Source: Lysobacteraceae bacterium
GTDB lineage: Bacteria; Pseudomonadota; Gammaproteobacteria; Xanthomonadales; Xanthomonadaceae
Reading direction: 5' to 3'
NCBI GenBank assembly: GCA_028868545.1
Contig: JAGWUF010000002.1
Coordinates: forward strand, 62,001 to 126,000
Length of the DNA: 64,000 nucleotides
The first letter of the stretch is position 1. Each line of letters begins with the position of its first letter. The notes beneath the pieces were generated by a model that saw only the letters and a program-made list of their open reading frames with translations, searched no databases and was not told the origin of the DNA. The translations under genes were made by a program, and so were the position numbers. This document shows positions 38,100 through 51,959 of the stretch, piece by piece.

Positions 38100-38879
38100 T
38101 TACTTGGCGGCCGCCTGCGGCTTGACGATGTCCAGCAGCTCGACTTCGAATTCCAGCACCTGGTTCGGGCCGATCATCGGCGGGGCCTGTTCGCCGTAGG
38201 CCAGCTTGGCCGGGATCCAGAACTTGTACTTGCTGCCCACCTGCATCAGCTGCAGGCCTTCGGACCAGCCCGGGATCACGCCACCCAGCGGCAACACCGC
38301 CGGCTCGCCACGCTTGTAGGAGCTGTCGAATTCCTTGCCATCCAGCAAGGTGCCCTTGTAATGCACCTTGACGCCATCGGCGGCGGTGGGCTTGGCACCC
38401 TTGCCCGCCGTGATCACCTGGTACTGCAGGCCCGACGCGGTGGTCACCACGCCCGGCTTCTTGCCGTTTTCGGCCAGGAACTTGTCACCCTTCTCCTGGT
38501 TGGTCTTGCCCTCTTCCATCATCTTGGCCATCTGCTTGGCCTGCATCTTCTGGCCGAAGGTCTGCATGATGTGCTGGGCCTGCTCGTCATCGACCAGCAT
38601 TTTCTCGCCGGCCATCTGCGCGCGCAGCGCCTTGACCACGGTATCGACCTTCACTTCGTCCTTGATCTCCGACAGCTGCTTGCCCATGGCCATGCCGATG
38701 GTGTAGCTGACCTGTTCCTTCTCGGTCGGCAGGCCCGGGATGCCGGACTTGTCATTGGCCGCCTTGGCCGCTTCGGTCTTGTCGGCTGACACGTCGACGG
38801 GCTTTTGTTCGGCTTTGCAGGCAGACAATGCCAGCAGCATGGCAATGGCGAGCGCGGAAGTACGGGCAAACGGCTTCAT
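38100..38879 (-). CDS. FKBP-type peptidyl-prolyl isomerase, lipoprotein
   Basis: A 259-residue Mip/FkpA-like isomerase that assists folding of envelope proteins. The signal ends in lipobox LSAC (Cys21). An N-terminal dimerisation region follows (SYTIGMAMGKQLSEIKDEV to about 125), then a long linker helix and the FKBP domain (about 140-250) with VHYKGTLLDGKEFDSSYKRGEP and the active-site segment LQLMQVGSKYKFWIPAKLAYGE. It lies 66 bases after a paralogous FKBP gene in the same direction. Confidence 0.9.
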   Translation of the reverse strand: MKPFARTSALAIAMLLALSACKAEQKPVDVSADKTEAAKAANDKSGIPGLPTEKEQVSYTIGMAMGKQLSEIKDEVKVDTVVKALRAQMAGEKMLVDDEQAQHIMQTFGQKMQAKQMAKMMEEGKTNQEKGDKFLAENGKKPGVVTTASGLQYQVITAGKGAKPTAADGVKVHYKGTLLDGKEFDSSYKRGEPAVLPLGGVIPGWSEGLQLMQVGSKYKFWIPAKLAYGEQAPPMIGPNQVLEFEVELLDIVKPQAAAK

Positions 38880-38945
38880 CAGAGGAAAACTCCAGGGTTG
38901 TTGAGTGAGGCGGCTTGCACCGCCGATGAATGCAATGCGTTGGAC

Positions 38946-39863
38946 TTACTGGATGTCCAACAGTTCCACATCGAAGGTCAAGGTGGCATTAGGCGGGATG
39001 TCGGCACCGGCGCCCTTCTCCCCGTATCCGAGACGGGCCGGAATCCAGAACCGGTACTTGGCGCCCACCGGCATCAGGCCGACGCCCTCGGACCAGCCCT
39101 TGATCACCTGATCCAGCCCGAACTCGGCCGGCTCCCCGCGATCATACGAGCTGTCGAACTTCTTGCCGTCCAGCAAGGTGCCCACATAGTTCACCTTGAC
39201 CCGCTGGCCCGGCTTCGGGCGCGGGCCATTGCCCTGCCGCAGCACCATGTACTGCAAGCCGCTGGGCGTGGCGAACACGCCCTTGACCTGCTTGTTGGCG
39301 GTCAGGAAGCTGTCCTCCTGCTTGCTGGCGGCCTGGGCGTCGGCCTCGCGCTTGGCCGCCTTGACGGCGGCCATGCGGTTGGAAAAAGCCACCCGTACCT
39401 GCGCCACTTCGGTGGCATCCAGCGCGGGCCTGGCCTCCGGGTTGGCCCCGTCCTTCACGCCGCGCATGAACATCGGCAGGTCGAATTCGGAATGGATGCT
39501 GGCCAGCGAGTGGCCGATATTGGTGCCCACCAGCAAACCGGCTTTCACATGATCCAGATTGACCGCCGGCTTGCCCGCCTTGCGCGCGGCGATGCTGTCC
39601 ATCAAGGCCTGCCGGGTGGGTTTCACATCTTTGTCGTCCAGCAGCGGCTTGCCATTGGTCATGCCGTTTTCCACGGCGCGTTGCAGTGCGGCCACATCCA
39701 GATCCTGATATCCCGGGCCGATCGACTTGCCCACGTCCAGACCAATCATGTAACCCACCTTGTCGCGATCACTGACTGGTGCCGCGTCTTGCGCAGCCAC
39801 GCTGGCCGAAGCCAGCAACACGGACAGCAATGCGCCCAGGACGCGCGGTGCGGATTTCATCAT
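38946..39863 (-). CDS. FKBP-type peptidyl-prolyl isomerase, secreted (tandem paralogue)
   Basis: A 305-residue exported isomerase with a cleavable signal (VAAQ near residue 25), an N-terminal FkpA-type domain with VGYMIGLDVGKSI and VGTNIGHSL, a coiled linker, and an FKBP domain with VKVNYVGTLLDGKKFDSSYDRGEP and YRFWIPARLGYGE. It differs from the neighbouring paralogue in lacking a lipobox and having a longer N-terminal part. GGAGAAGG precedes the double ATG. The pair likely arose by tandem duplication. Confidence 0.9.
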   Translation of the reverse strand: MMKSAPRVLGALLSVLLASASVAAQDAAPVSDRDKVGYMIGLDVGKSIGPGYQDLDVAALQRAVENGMTNGKPLLDDKDVKPTRQALMDSIAARKAGKPAVNLDHVKAGLLVGTNIGHSLASIHSEFDLPMFMRGVKDGANPEARPALDATEVAQVRVAFSNRMAAVKAAKREADAQAASKQEDSFLTANKQVKGVFATPSGLQYMVLRQGNGPRPKPGQRVKVNYVGTLLDGKKFDSSYDRGEPAEFGLDQVIKGWSEGVGLMPVGAKYRFWIPARLGYGEKGAGADIPPNATLTFDVELLDIQ

Positions 39864-40034
39864 GCCTTCTCCAGAGAACTCCCGCCGGCACGATGCCGAC
39901 GCGAGCACAAGCCTCGTATTGTCATGCCCACGTTGGCGCGGGGCAATCCTGTTGCACACATCGGCCCGCCCGCTGCGTTCAGATTCCGGTCGGCGGCGGC
40001 CCTTCCACCATGACTTCAGTTGGGTTGGCGGTTG

Positions 40035-40062
40035 TTGACAAGCAAAAACATAGTGTTATAGT
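40035..40062 (+). promoter_or_regulatory. Sigma-70 promoter of the YtrA-type operon
   Basis: TTGACA (40035-40040, perfect) and TATAGT (40057-40062) are separated by 16 bases, 38 bases before the first gene of the operon. It is the best -35/-10 pair in the window. Confidence 0.75.
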
Positions 40063-40074
40063 TTCCTACAACAC
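40053..40074. promoter_or_regulatory. Inverted-repeat operator overlapping the -10 box
   Basis: GTGTTATAG (40053-40061) and CTACAACAC (40066-40074) are 8-of-9 complementary around TTTC. The repeat covers the -10 box and start point, ideal for repression by the GntR/YtrA regulator encoded downstream in the same operon (inference). Confidence 0.65.
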
Positions 40075-40100
40075 CGAACACCCAGAGCAGGACGTTCACC

Positions 40101-40328
40101 ATGAACCGCAAGCTCCACAACTCCCTGATGGCCCTGACGACCAGTGGCGTGATGTTGCTCGTTGCCCTGTTTGCCAGCTTGCCGGCAACACCCGCTGCCC
40201 CGGGCGACAGCAGCAGCGTCGCCCAGACGGCAGCGGCGCCCCACAACCAGACGCTCCGCGGCCCCAGCCGCCGGACTCTCCAATCGGTACGGATGCCGTT
40301 TTTTTCCTTCTTCCTCCCGAAGGAGTAA
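40101..40328 (+). CDS. Small membrane or exported peptide at the head of the YtrA-type operon
   Basis: A 75-residue ORF with a positively charged start (MNRKLHNS), a hydrophobic stretch of about 20 residues (VMLLVALFASLPAT) and a basic, hydrophilic second half ending FFSFFLPKE. It begins 38 bases after a near-consensus promoter and has AGCAGGA at a fitting distance. The stop overlaps the strong ribosome-binding site (AAGGAG) of the regulator gene. I recognise no family. It may be a small membrane subunit or exported peptide linked to the ABC transporter. The position supports it as a real gene, although a pure leader role is possible. Confidence 0.55.
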   Translation: MNRKLHNSLMALTTSGVMLLVALFASLPATPAAPGDSSSVAQTAAAPHNQTLRGPSRRTLQSVRMPFFSFFLPKE

Positions 40329-40331
40329 GTC

Positions 40332-40703
40332 ATGTCAGTCATTGAATGGAGCGACGGCGCTCCAATTTACCGCCAGCTCAAGGAGCGCGTCGTGGCAATG
40401 ATGCTGGACGGCATCCTGAAGCCGGGCGATGCGCTGCCCTCGGTGCGCCAGGTGGCGGCCGAATACCAGCTCAACCCGATCACCGTCTCGCGCGCCTACC
40501 AGGAGCTCGCGGACGACCAACTTGTCGAAAAACGCAGGGGACTTGGCATGTACGTCACCGATGGCGCGAATGCGCGCCTGCTGCAAAGCGAACGCGAGCG
40601 TTTCCTGCGCGAAGAATGGCCGCTGATGCTGGAACGCATCCAGCGGCTGGGCCTGAAGATCGAGGAACTGCTGGATCCCGAGCAGAAATGGGGGCAGAAG
40701 TGA
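40332..40703 (+). CDS. YtrA-subfamily GntR transcriptional regulator
   Basis: A 123-residue regulator: the GntR winged helix (about 8-75; PIYRQLKERVVAMML, LPSVRQVAAEYQLNPITVSRAYQEL) and only a short helical C-terminal part, the mark of the YtrA subgroup, which usually represses its own ABC-transporter operon. AAGGAG precedes the ATG. The inverted repeat at 40053-40074 is the natural target. The ATPase gene overlaps its stop codon. Confidence 0.92.
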   Translation: MSVIEWSDGAPIYRQLKERVVAMMLDGILKPGDALPSVRQVAAEYQLNPITVSRAYQELADDQLVEKRRGLGMYVTDGANARLLQSERERFLREEWPLMLERIQRLGLKIEELLDPEQKWGQK

Positions 40704-41575
40704 ACACCGCCATGACCAACTCCGTCATCCAGGCCCGCGGCCTGCGCAAGGCCTACAAGAACAAGCTGGCGCTGGACAACACCACGTTCGACATCCCCGC
40801 CGGCCGCATCGTCGGTCTGATCGGCCCGAACGGCGCCGGCAAGACCACTGCGTTGAAAGCCATCCTCGGTCTGATCCCGTTCGAGGGCGACCTGAAAGTA
40901 CTGGGCAAGGATCCGCGCACCGAACGCGATGCCTTGATGAACGACGTCTGCTTCATCGCCGACGTGGCGGTGCTGCCGCGCTGGATCACGGTGGCGCAGG
41001 CGATCGAATTCGTCGCCGGCGTGCACCCGCGCTTCGACGCCGCCAAATGCCGGCGTTTCCTCGAAGGTACCCAGCTCAAGCCGGGCCTGAAGGTGCGCGA
41101 GATGTCCAAGGGCATGATCGTGCAGTTGCACCTGGCGCTGGTGATGGCCATCGACGCCCGCCTGCTGGTGCTGGACGAGCCCACCCTGGGCCTGGACATC
41201 CTCTACCGCAAGCAGTTCTACCAGCGCCTGCTGGAAGATTATTTCGACGAGGAAAAGACCATCATCATCACCACCCACCAGGTGGAAGAGGTGGAGCACA
41301 TCCTCACCGACGTGCTGTTCATCCGAGACGGCAGGATTTCGTTGACCGCCGAAATGGACACCCTTGGCCAGCGTTACGTGGAAGTGCTGGTCGATGCCGG
41401 CCAGCTGGATGCCGCACGCGCCTTGCAACCCATCGATGAGCGCAGCCTGCCGTTCGGCAAGACCGTGATGCTGTTCGACGGCGTGCCGCCAACGCAGTTG
41501 CAGGCGCTGGGGGAAACCCGCACGCCGGGTCTTGCCGATCTGTTCGTCGCCACCATGAAAGGAACCTACGCATGA
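40700..41575 (+). CDS. ABC transporter ATP-binding protein (YtrB-like)
   Basis: A 291-residue ATPase if started at the GTG overlapping the regulator stop, or 287 from ATG 40712. Walker A is GPNGAGKTT, Walker B LLVLDEPTLGLD, and the H-loop TTHQ. The signature motif is MSKGM in place of LSGGQ, usual for this branch. It pairs with the permease gene that starts in its stop codon (ATGA). In related operons such transporters respond to cell-wall-active compounds; the cargo here is unknown. Confidence 0.9.
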   Translation: MNTAMTNSVIQARGLRKAYKNKLALDNTTFDIPAGRIVGLIGPNGAGKTTALKAILGLIPFEGDLKVLGKDPRTERDALMNDVCFIADVAVLPRWITVAQAIEFVAGVHPRFDAAKCRRFLEGTQLKPGLKVREMSKGMIVQLHLALVMAIDARLLVLDEPTLGLDILYRKQFYQRLLEDYFDEEKTIIITTHQVEEVEHILTDVLFIRDGRISLTAEMDTLGQRYVEVLVDAGQLDAARALQPIDERSLPFGKTVMLFDGVPPTQLQALGETRTPGLADLFVATMKGTYA

Positions 41576-42624
41576 ACGCCATTTTCGAGACGGCCGAACG
41601 TGCTCCTGTCAAATCGGTCACCCCGCCCCATTCCACCCACAAGCTGAAGTTGCTGCTCAAGCGCGAGTTCTGGGAGCACAAGGGCGGGTTTTTCTGGGCG
41701 CCGATCTGGGCCGGCGCGATTTCGCTGCTGTTGACCCTGATGGGGCTGATCTTCGCCGAAGTGGGCCTGCGCAAGACCGTGTCCGAACGCGGCGGCATCA
41801 AGGTGGATGGCGAGTTCGTCCTCAACGGGCTGGATCTCAATGCCCTGAGCGCCCACATGAGTGCCGGCGACCTGGAAAAAATGGCCAGCGGTGTCACCAC
41901 CGCAACCGCCAGCGCCATGCTTTGGCCCATGCTGGTGCTGGGGTTCGTGGTGTTCTTCTACTGCCTGGGCAGCCTGTTCGACGAGCGCCAGACCCGCAGC
42001 GTGCTGTTCTGGAAGTCGCTGCCGGTCTCCGACCGCGACACGGTGCTGTCGAAAGCCCTGAGCGCACTGGTGGTGGCGCCGCTCATGGCGATGGCGGTAG
42101 GCATCGCCTGCATGATCGGTTTCCTGCTGGTTCTCAGCGTGTTCGTGTTGATCCACCACGGCAATCCGTTCACCCTGCTGTGGAGCCCCGCCAACTTGCT
42201 GGCCAATGCCGGGATGGTGGTTGCGGCCCTGCCCCTGTATGTCTTGTGGGCATTGCCCAGCGTGGGCTGGCTGATGCTGTGCTCGATGTGGGCCAGGAGC
42301 AAGCCCTTCCTGTGGGCGGTCATGATTCCGGTCTTCGCCGGCGTGTTCATCTCCTGGTTCGACCTGCTGGGCGCGTTCAACCTGGAAAGCAGCTGGTTCT
42401 GGAAGAACATCGTGGCGCATCTGCTGGGGGGCGTGTTCCCGGGCACCTGGGTGCAGGTGATGGACACCACCTTGCTCAAGCACACGGATGTCCCCAGCCA
42501 GATGGCCTTGCTGAAGTCGATGTACACGGTCCTGGGCACCCCGCAGCTATGGGTGGGTGCCGTGGCCGGCGTGGCGATGATCGCCGTCGCCATCCGCCTG
42601 CGCCGCTGGCGCGATGACAACTGA
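41572..42624 (+). CDS. ABC transporter permease (ABC-2 type)
   Basis: A 350-residue membrane protein with an N-terminal cytoplasmic stretch (LKLLLKREFWEHKGGFFWAP) and six hydrophobic segments, including ISLLLTLMGLIFAEVGL, MLVLGFVVFFYCLGSLF and LLVLSVFVLI. RSVLFWKSLPVSDRDTVLSKAL is the conserved cytoplasmic loop of ABC-2 exporters of the YtrC/Bcr type. Start and upstream stop overlap (ATGA), so it is co-translated with the ATPase. Confidence 0.88.
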   Translation: MNAIFETAERAPVKSVTPPHSTHKLKLLLKREFWEHKGGFFWAPIWAGAISLLLTLMGLIFAEVGLRKTVSERGGIKVDGEFVLNGLDLNALSAHMSAGDLEKMASGVTTATASAMLWPMLVLGFVVFFYCLGSLFDERQTRSVLFWKSLPVSDRDTVLSKALSALVVAPLMAMAVGIACMIGFLLVLSVFVLIHHGNPFTLLWSPANLLANAGMVVAALPLYVLWALPSVGWLMLCSMWARSKPFLWAVMIPVFAGVFISWFDLLGAFNLESSWFWKNIVAHLLGGVFPGTWVQVMDTTLLKHTDVPSQMALLKSMYTVLGTPQLWVGAVAGVAMIAVAIRLRRWRDDN

Positions 42625-42636
42625 AGAGGTGAACCC

Positions 42637-43320
42637 ATGAACATCCGCACCACCACCCTCGGTCTGCTGTGCTGCCTGCCCCTGCTGTCCTGCAGTCAAC
42701 CGGCAAGCCCGCCGCCGGCAACGTCAGCGACACCCGGCCCGGACACCGGCAAGGCCGACAAGGGTTTCATCGGCAAGCAGGTGGACAAGGCCCTGGCCGA
42801 AGCCCGCAAGGAACTGCGCGCCGGCAATCTCAGCCTCAACGGCGACATGCACATCAATGTCAACGGGCATGAAATCTCCAAACACACCGGCAAACTTCCG
42901 AAAGCTGAAATCAGCCCGAACGGCGACCTGCTGATCGAAGGCAAGCCCGTGGCCATCGATGCGGGCCAGCGCCGGCAATTGCTGGCCTACCGCGAGCAGA
43001 TCATCGGCATTGCCGAAGCCGGCATGGACATCGGCTCGCAAGGGGCGGACATCGCCGGCACCGCGCTGCAAGGCGTGGCCGGGGCGATCTTCGGCGGCGA
43101 GAAAGGACAGAAGGATTTTGAAGCCCGCATGGAGGCCGAGGGCAAGAAGGTGGAAGCCGAAGCCATGAAACTGTGCACCCGCCTGCCGGCGATGCTGGCC
43201 AGCCAGCAGGCCCTGGCCACGTCCCTGCCCGCCTTCCAACCCTATGCCACGATGACGCAGACCGAGATCGACAACTGCGGCAAGAAAGACAAGAAAGGCG
43301 TGGCGGTCACCAGCGAATAA
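42637..43320 (+). CDS. DUF2884 (YggN-like) family lipoprotein
   Basis: A 227-residue protein with a lipoprotein signal (lipobox LLSC, Cys19), a Pro/Ser-rich linker, and a body with LRAGNLSLNGDMHINVNG, PKAEISPNGDLLIEGKPV and QRRQLLAYREQI, the pattern of the YggN/DUF2884 family found in gammaproteobacterial envelopes. Function is unknown. GAAGAGGTG is the ribosome-binding site. It is the last gene of the operon, 12 bases after the permease and followed by a strong terminator. Confidence 0.82.
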   Translation: MNIRTTTLGLLCCLPLLSCSQPASPPPATSATPGPDTGKADKGFIGKQVDKALAEARKELRAGNLSLNGDMHINVNGHEISKHTGKLPKAEISPNGDLLIEGKPVAIDAGQRRQLLAYREQIIGIAEAGMDIGSQGADIAGTALQGVAGAIFGGEKGQKDFEARMEAEGKKVEAEAMKLCTRLPAMLASQQALATSLPAFQPYATMTQTEIDNCGKKDKKGVAVTSE

Positions 43321-43342
43321 ACACCGGCCTTCCCCCGCGTCC

Positions 43343-43369
43343 CCGGGCCATGCGGGCATGGCCCGGTTT

Positions 43370-43376
<7 letters not shown>
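43343..43376 (+). terminator. Rho-independent terminator of the YtrA-type operon
   Basis: CCGGGCCATGC (43343-43353) and its exact complement (43356-43366) form an 11-bp stem with a GG loop, followed by TTTTCATTTT. The T-tract contains the stop codon of the convergent fumC gene. Confidence 0.85.
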
Positions 43377-46253
<2,877 letters not shown>

Positions 46254-46254
46254 G

Positions 46255-47190
46255 GTGCCGTATGGCCGCCAGGGAGTCCTCGTGGCGGCCATACTGGCGC
46301 TGGCGCTGGCGGCCTGCGCCTCGCGATCCGCACCGGCACTGGAGCGCACGGCCCCCGGCGCAACGAATGACGACGGCGTGCCGGCCTGCCCGGCCGACGC
46401 CAGCCCGATGGACGGCTGGAACGACCGCGCGCCACCGCGCAGGATCTTCGGCAACACCTACTACGTCGGCACCTGCGGCATCGCGGCCATCCTGGTGGTG
46501 GGCGATGCCGGCGCGATCCTGATCGACGGCGCGACCGACCGCGCACCCGCCGCGATCCTCGCCAACATCCGCGCGCTCGGCTTCGCCCCCCGCGACATCA
46601 ACCGGCTGCTCAACACCCACGAGCACATGGACCATGCCGGCGGACTGGCTGGCCTGCAGCGCGCCACCGGCGCCCCCGTGCTGGCCCGTGCCCCCGCGGT
46701 CGCCACCCTGCGCAGCGGCAAGCCAGGCCAAGACGACCCGCAGCTGGGCGATCTGACCGGCTTTCCGGCCGTGGCAGACGTGCGCACATTGATCGACGCC
46801 GAAACCGTCCGACTTGGCGACCTCGTACTGCAATCGCATGCAACCCCCGGCCACGCTCCCGGTGGCACCAGCTGGACCTGGCGGTCCTGCGAGGGCACAC
46901 GCTGCCTCGACATCGCCTACGTCGACAGTCACACCGCGCTGACCGACGGCCACTACCGCTTCGCCGACCACCCCGGCTACGTGGCCGCGTTCGAACGCAG
47001 CCTCGATACCGTCGCTGGCCTGCCCTGCGACCTGCTCCTCACCCCGCACCCTGCCGCCAGCAACCTGCTGGCGCGGCTCCATGGCGAGGCGCCGCTGGTC
47101 GATGCCGGCGCCTGCAAGGCCTTCTCCGCGAATGCGCGCACCAATCTCCGCGTGCGCCTGGCCAACGAACGCAAGGAACCGTCGCGATGA
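46255..47190 (+). CDS. Subclass B3-type metallo-beta-lactamase, predicted lipoprotein
   Basis: A 311-residue member of the metallo-beta-lactamase fold with the complete B3 zinc sets: His122, His124 and His200 for one metal and Asp126, His127 and His265 for the other (motifs HEHMDH, HATPGHAPGGTSWTW and LLTPHP). The TPGH-PGGTSW stretch is specific to subclass B3. The signal ends in lipobox LAAC (Cys21), implying membrane anchoring. Translation starts at GTG, one base after purB, and the stop overlaps the roxA-like gene, so it sits inside a housekeeping operon. Beta-lactam hydrolysis is predicted from the fold and ligands but not proven; other substrates are possible. Confidence 0.85.
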   Translation: MPYGRQGVLVAAILALALAACASRSAPALERTAPGATNDDGVPACPADASPMDGWNDRAPPRRIFGNTYYVGTCGIAAILVVGDAGAILIDGATDRAPAAILANIRALGFAPRDINRLLNTHEHMDHAGGLAGLQRATGAPVLARAPAVATLRSGKPGQDDPQLGDLTGFPAVADVRTLIDAETVRLGDLVLQSHATPGHAPGGTSWTWRSCEGTRCLDIAYVDSHTALTDGHYRFADHPGYVAAFERSLDTVAGLPCDLLLTPHPAASNLLARLHGEAPLVDAGACKAFSANARTNLRVRLANERKEPSR

Positions 47191-48398
47191 CCGACGCACG
47201 CCCCACGGCGACAGCCCCCATCGAGATCGACGCCGCCAGCGGCCCGTCTCCGCTGGGCATGCCGCCCGCGGCGTTCCTGCGCGACTACTGGCAGAAGCGC
47301 CCGCTGCTGATCCGCAACGCCTTTCCCGGTTTCGTCTCCCCGATCGAGCCGGAAGACCTTGCCGGCCTTGCCTGCGAGGACGGCGTGCTGGCCCGACTGA
47401 TCGAGCACGACAAGGCCGGCGACGGCTGGAAGCTGCGCCACGGGCCGTTCGCCGAGGACGATTTCCCCGGCCTGCCCGACCATGACTGGACTCTGCTGGT
47501 GCAGGACGTGGACAAGTGGGACGCCGACATCCGCGCCCTGCTGACCCATTTCGGCTTCCTGCCGCGCTGGCGGATCGACGACGTGATGGTCAGCTTCGCC
47601 GCCACCGGCGGCTCGGTGGGCGCGCACGTGGACCAGTACGACGTGTTCCTGCTGCAGGCCCACGGCCAGCGGCGCTGGCAGATCGACGCCTCGCCCAACC
47701 CGCCACTGGGCTTCCGCGACGATGTCGAACTCAAACTGCTGCGCGAATTCCACCCGACCCACGATTGGCTGCTGCAACCCGGCGACATGCTCTACCTGCC
47801 GCCGGGCGTGCCGCACCACGGGGTAGCGGAAAGCCCCTGCCTGACCTTTTCCGTGGGCATGCGCGCGCCGGCGGCGGCGGAGCTGCTGGGCGACTACGCC
47901 GACACCCTGGCCGCCGACGCGCCGGACGAACTGCGCTACGCCGATCCGGATCTGACCCTGCCGGGCGATGCCAGCGAGATCGACGAGGCCGCACTCCAGC
48001 GAGTGCACGCCGCCCTGGATCGGCTGCGGATGGACGATCCCGACCGCTTCGCCGACTGGTTCGGCAGCTTCATCACCACTTACCGCAGTGCCGTGCTGCC
48101 GGTTGCCGACGACAGCCCGCCACCGCGCGATACCGTGGAAGCCGCGCTGCACGCGGGTGCAGCACTGCTGCGCCACCCGTGGTCGCGAATGGCCTGGCGG
48201 CGCGGCAGCAGAGGCGACGCACTGCTGTACGTGGGTGGGCAAGCCCATGCCATGGCGGTGGACGATGCGCGCCGCCTGGCGGCGGCGGACGCCATCAACC
48301 AAACCCTGTACGCTGGGCTGGGCCCGTCCGCGCAGTGCACCGTGCATAGCCTGCTGGCAGCCGGCCACTATCAACTGGCACAGGAGGACGCGGCATGA
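47187..48398 (+). CDS. roxA: RoxA/YcfD-type JmjC ribosomal oxygenase
   Basis: An iron/2-oxoglutarate oxygenase; the family's known member hydroxylates an arginine of ribosomal protein L16. The 403-residue protein has the cupin/JmjC core with iron ligands His147 and Asp149 in HVDQYDVFLLQ and the distal histidine in LPPGVPHHG (about 210), preceded by RPLLIRNAFPGF at the N-terminus, and the family's C-terminal winged-helix dimerisation part. It starts in the stop codon of the beta-lactamase-like gene (ATGA) and overlaps the next gene likewise. Confidence 0.87.
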   Translation: MTDARPTATAPIEIDAASGPSPLGMPPAAFLRDYWQKRPLLIRNAFPGFVSPIEPEDLAGLACEDGVLARLIEHDKAGDGWKLRHGPFAEDDFPGLPDHDWTLLVQDVDKWDADIRALLTHFGFLPRWRIDDVMVSFAATGGSVGAHVDQYDVFLLQAHGQRRWQIDASPNPPLGFRDDVELKLLREFHPTHDWLLQPGDMLYLPPGVPHHGVAESPCLTFSVGMRAPAAAELLGDYADTLAADAPDELRYADPDLTLPGDASEIDEAALQRVHAALDRLRMDDPDRFADWFGSFITTYRSAVLPVADDSPPPRDTVEAALHAGAALLRHPWSRMAWRRGSRGDALLYVGGQAHAMAVDDARRLAAADAINQTLYAGLGPSAQCTVHSLLAAGHYQLAQEDAA

Positions 48399-48916
48399 GC
48401 GAGCAGACCGACGAACGGACCAGCCAGAACGCCCCGTCCGACCTCCTCCGCATCACCGACCACCCCGCTGCGGTGGCGGTGGCCAGCCAGATCATCGAAG
48501 CGGCTCGCCGCCGTGTGCTGATCCGCAGCCTGGATCTGGAAGCATGGTTGTATGACGATGCCAACGTGCTGGCCGCCTTGCGCAGCTTCGCCACTGCCGG
48601 CCGCGACGGGCAGGTGCTGGTGCTGCTGCACGACGCCGCCGCCCCGCAGGCTGCCCATGCCAAGTTGCTGGAGTTGGCGCAGCGCCTGCCCAGCGTGTTC
48701 CAGTTCCGCGAGGTCACCGACCCGGTCTATCGCGAAGACCGCAGCGCGCTGATCGCCAGCGACACCGGCGGCTACTACCACCGTACCCTGGGCGAGCGCG
48801 TGGAGGGCACCGCCAGCCTCGATGCCCGCGCCCGCGTGCGGCAGCTGCAACAGCGCTTCGACGAAATCTGGGAACGTTCGCGGGTGGTCAGCGAATACCG
48901 CGCATTGGGGATCTGA
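48395..48916 (+). CDS. Uncharacterised protein, phospholipase-D-like (DUF7931-type) fold suspected
   Basis: A 173-residue soluble protein. The segments AASQIIEAARRRVLIRSLDLEAWLYDD and VLVLLHDAAAPQAAHAKLLELAQRLPSVFQFREV resemble one half of a phospholipase-D-type fold but the HxK catalytic motif is missing, so an enzyme of that type is unlikely. ALIASDTGGYYHRTLG near the end is conserved-looking. It is coupled to the ribosomal oxygenase gene by an ATGA overlap and closes the purB operon. Its family assignment is tentative. Confidence 0.6.
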   Translation: MSEQTDERTSQNAPSDLLRITDHPAAVAVASQIIEAARRRVLIRSLDLEAWLYDDANVLAALRSFATAGRDGQVLVLLHDAAAPQAAHAKLLELAQRLPSVFQFREVTDPVYREDRSALIASDTGGYYHRTLGERVEGTASLDARARVRQLQQRFDEIWERSRVVSEYRALGI

Positions 48917-48977
48917 ACCCCGGCTTCTGCCGCACCCGATTCTTGATCTGGGCCAAATCCCGACCGGCGGGCTGGGC

Positions 48978-48983
48978 TATAAT
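48978..48983 (+). promoter_or_regulatory. -10 box of the sucA-sucB-lpdA operon
   Basis: A perfect TATAAT lies 111 bases before the sucA start, giving a leader of about 100 bases rich in pyrimidine tracts. No good -35 box is seen at normal spacing, so an activator may be needed. Confidence 0.5.
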
Positions 48984-49093
48984 TCGCGTTCGTTGCGGCA
49001 CCCATTCAGTTTTCCTGCTTCGCCCAGTTTTCTTGCTTCGCCCTGGCGAGGCAGCCCCCTCCCCTCCCCACCAGACAGGTTGCTAGCCACACC

Positions 49094-51928
<2,835 letters not shown>

Positions 51929-51959
51929 CCCATCCCCGCATATTCGACAGGACGCCCTC

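Noticed and set aside
40016-40342. A 108-codon minus-strand frame opposite the small peptide gene
   Set aside because: It lacks a ribosome-binding site and covers a clear plus-strand promoter, operator and regulator start. Its product has no family resemblance.
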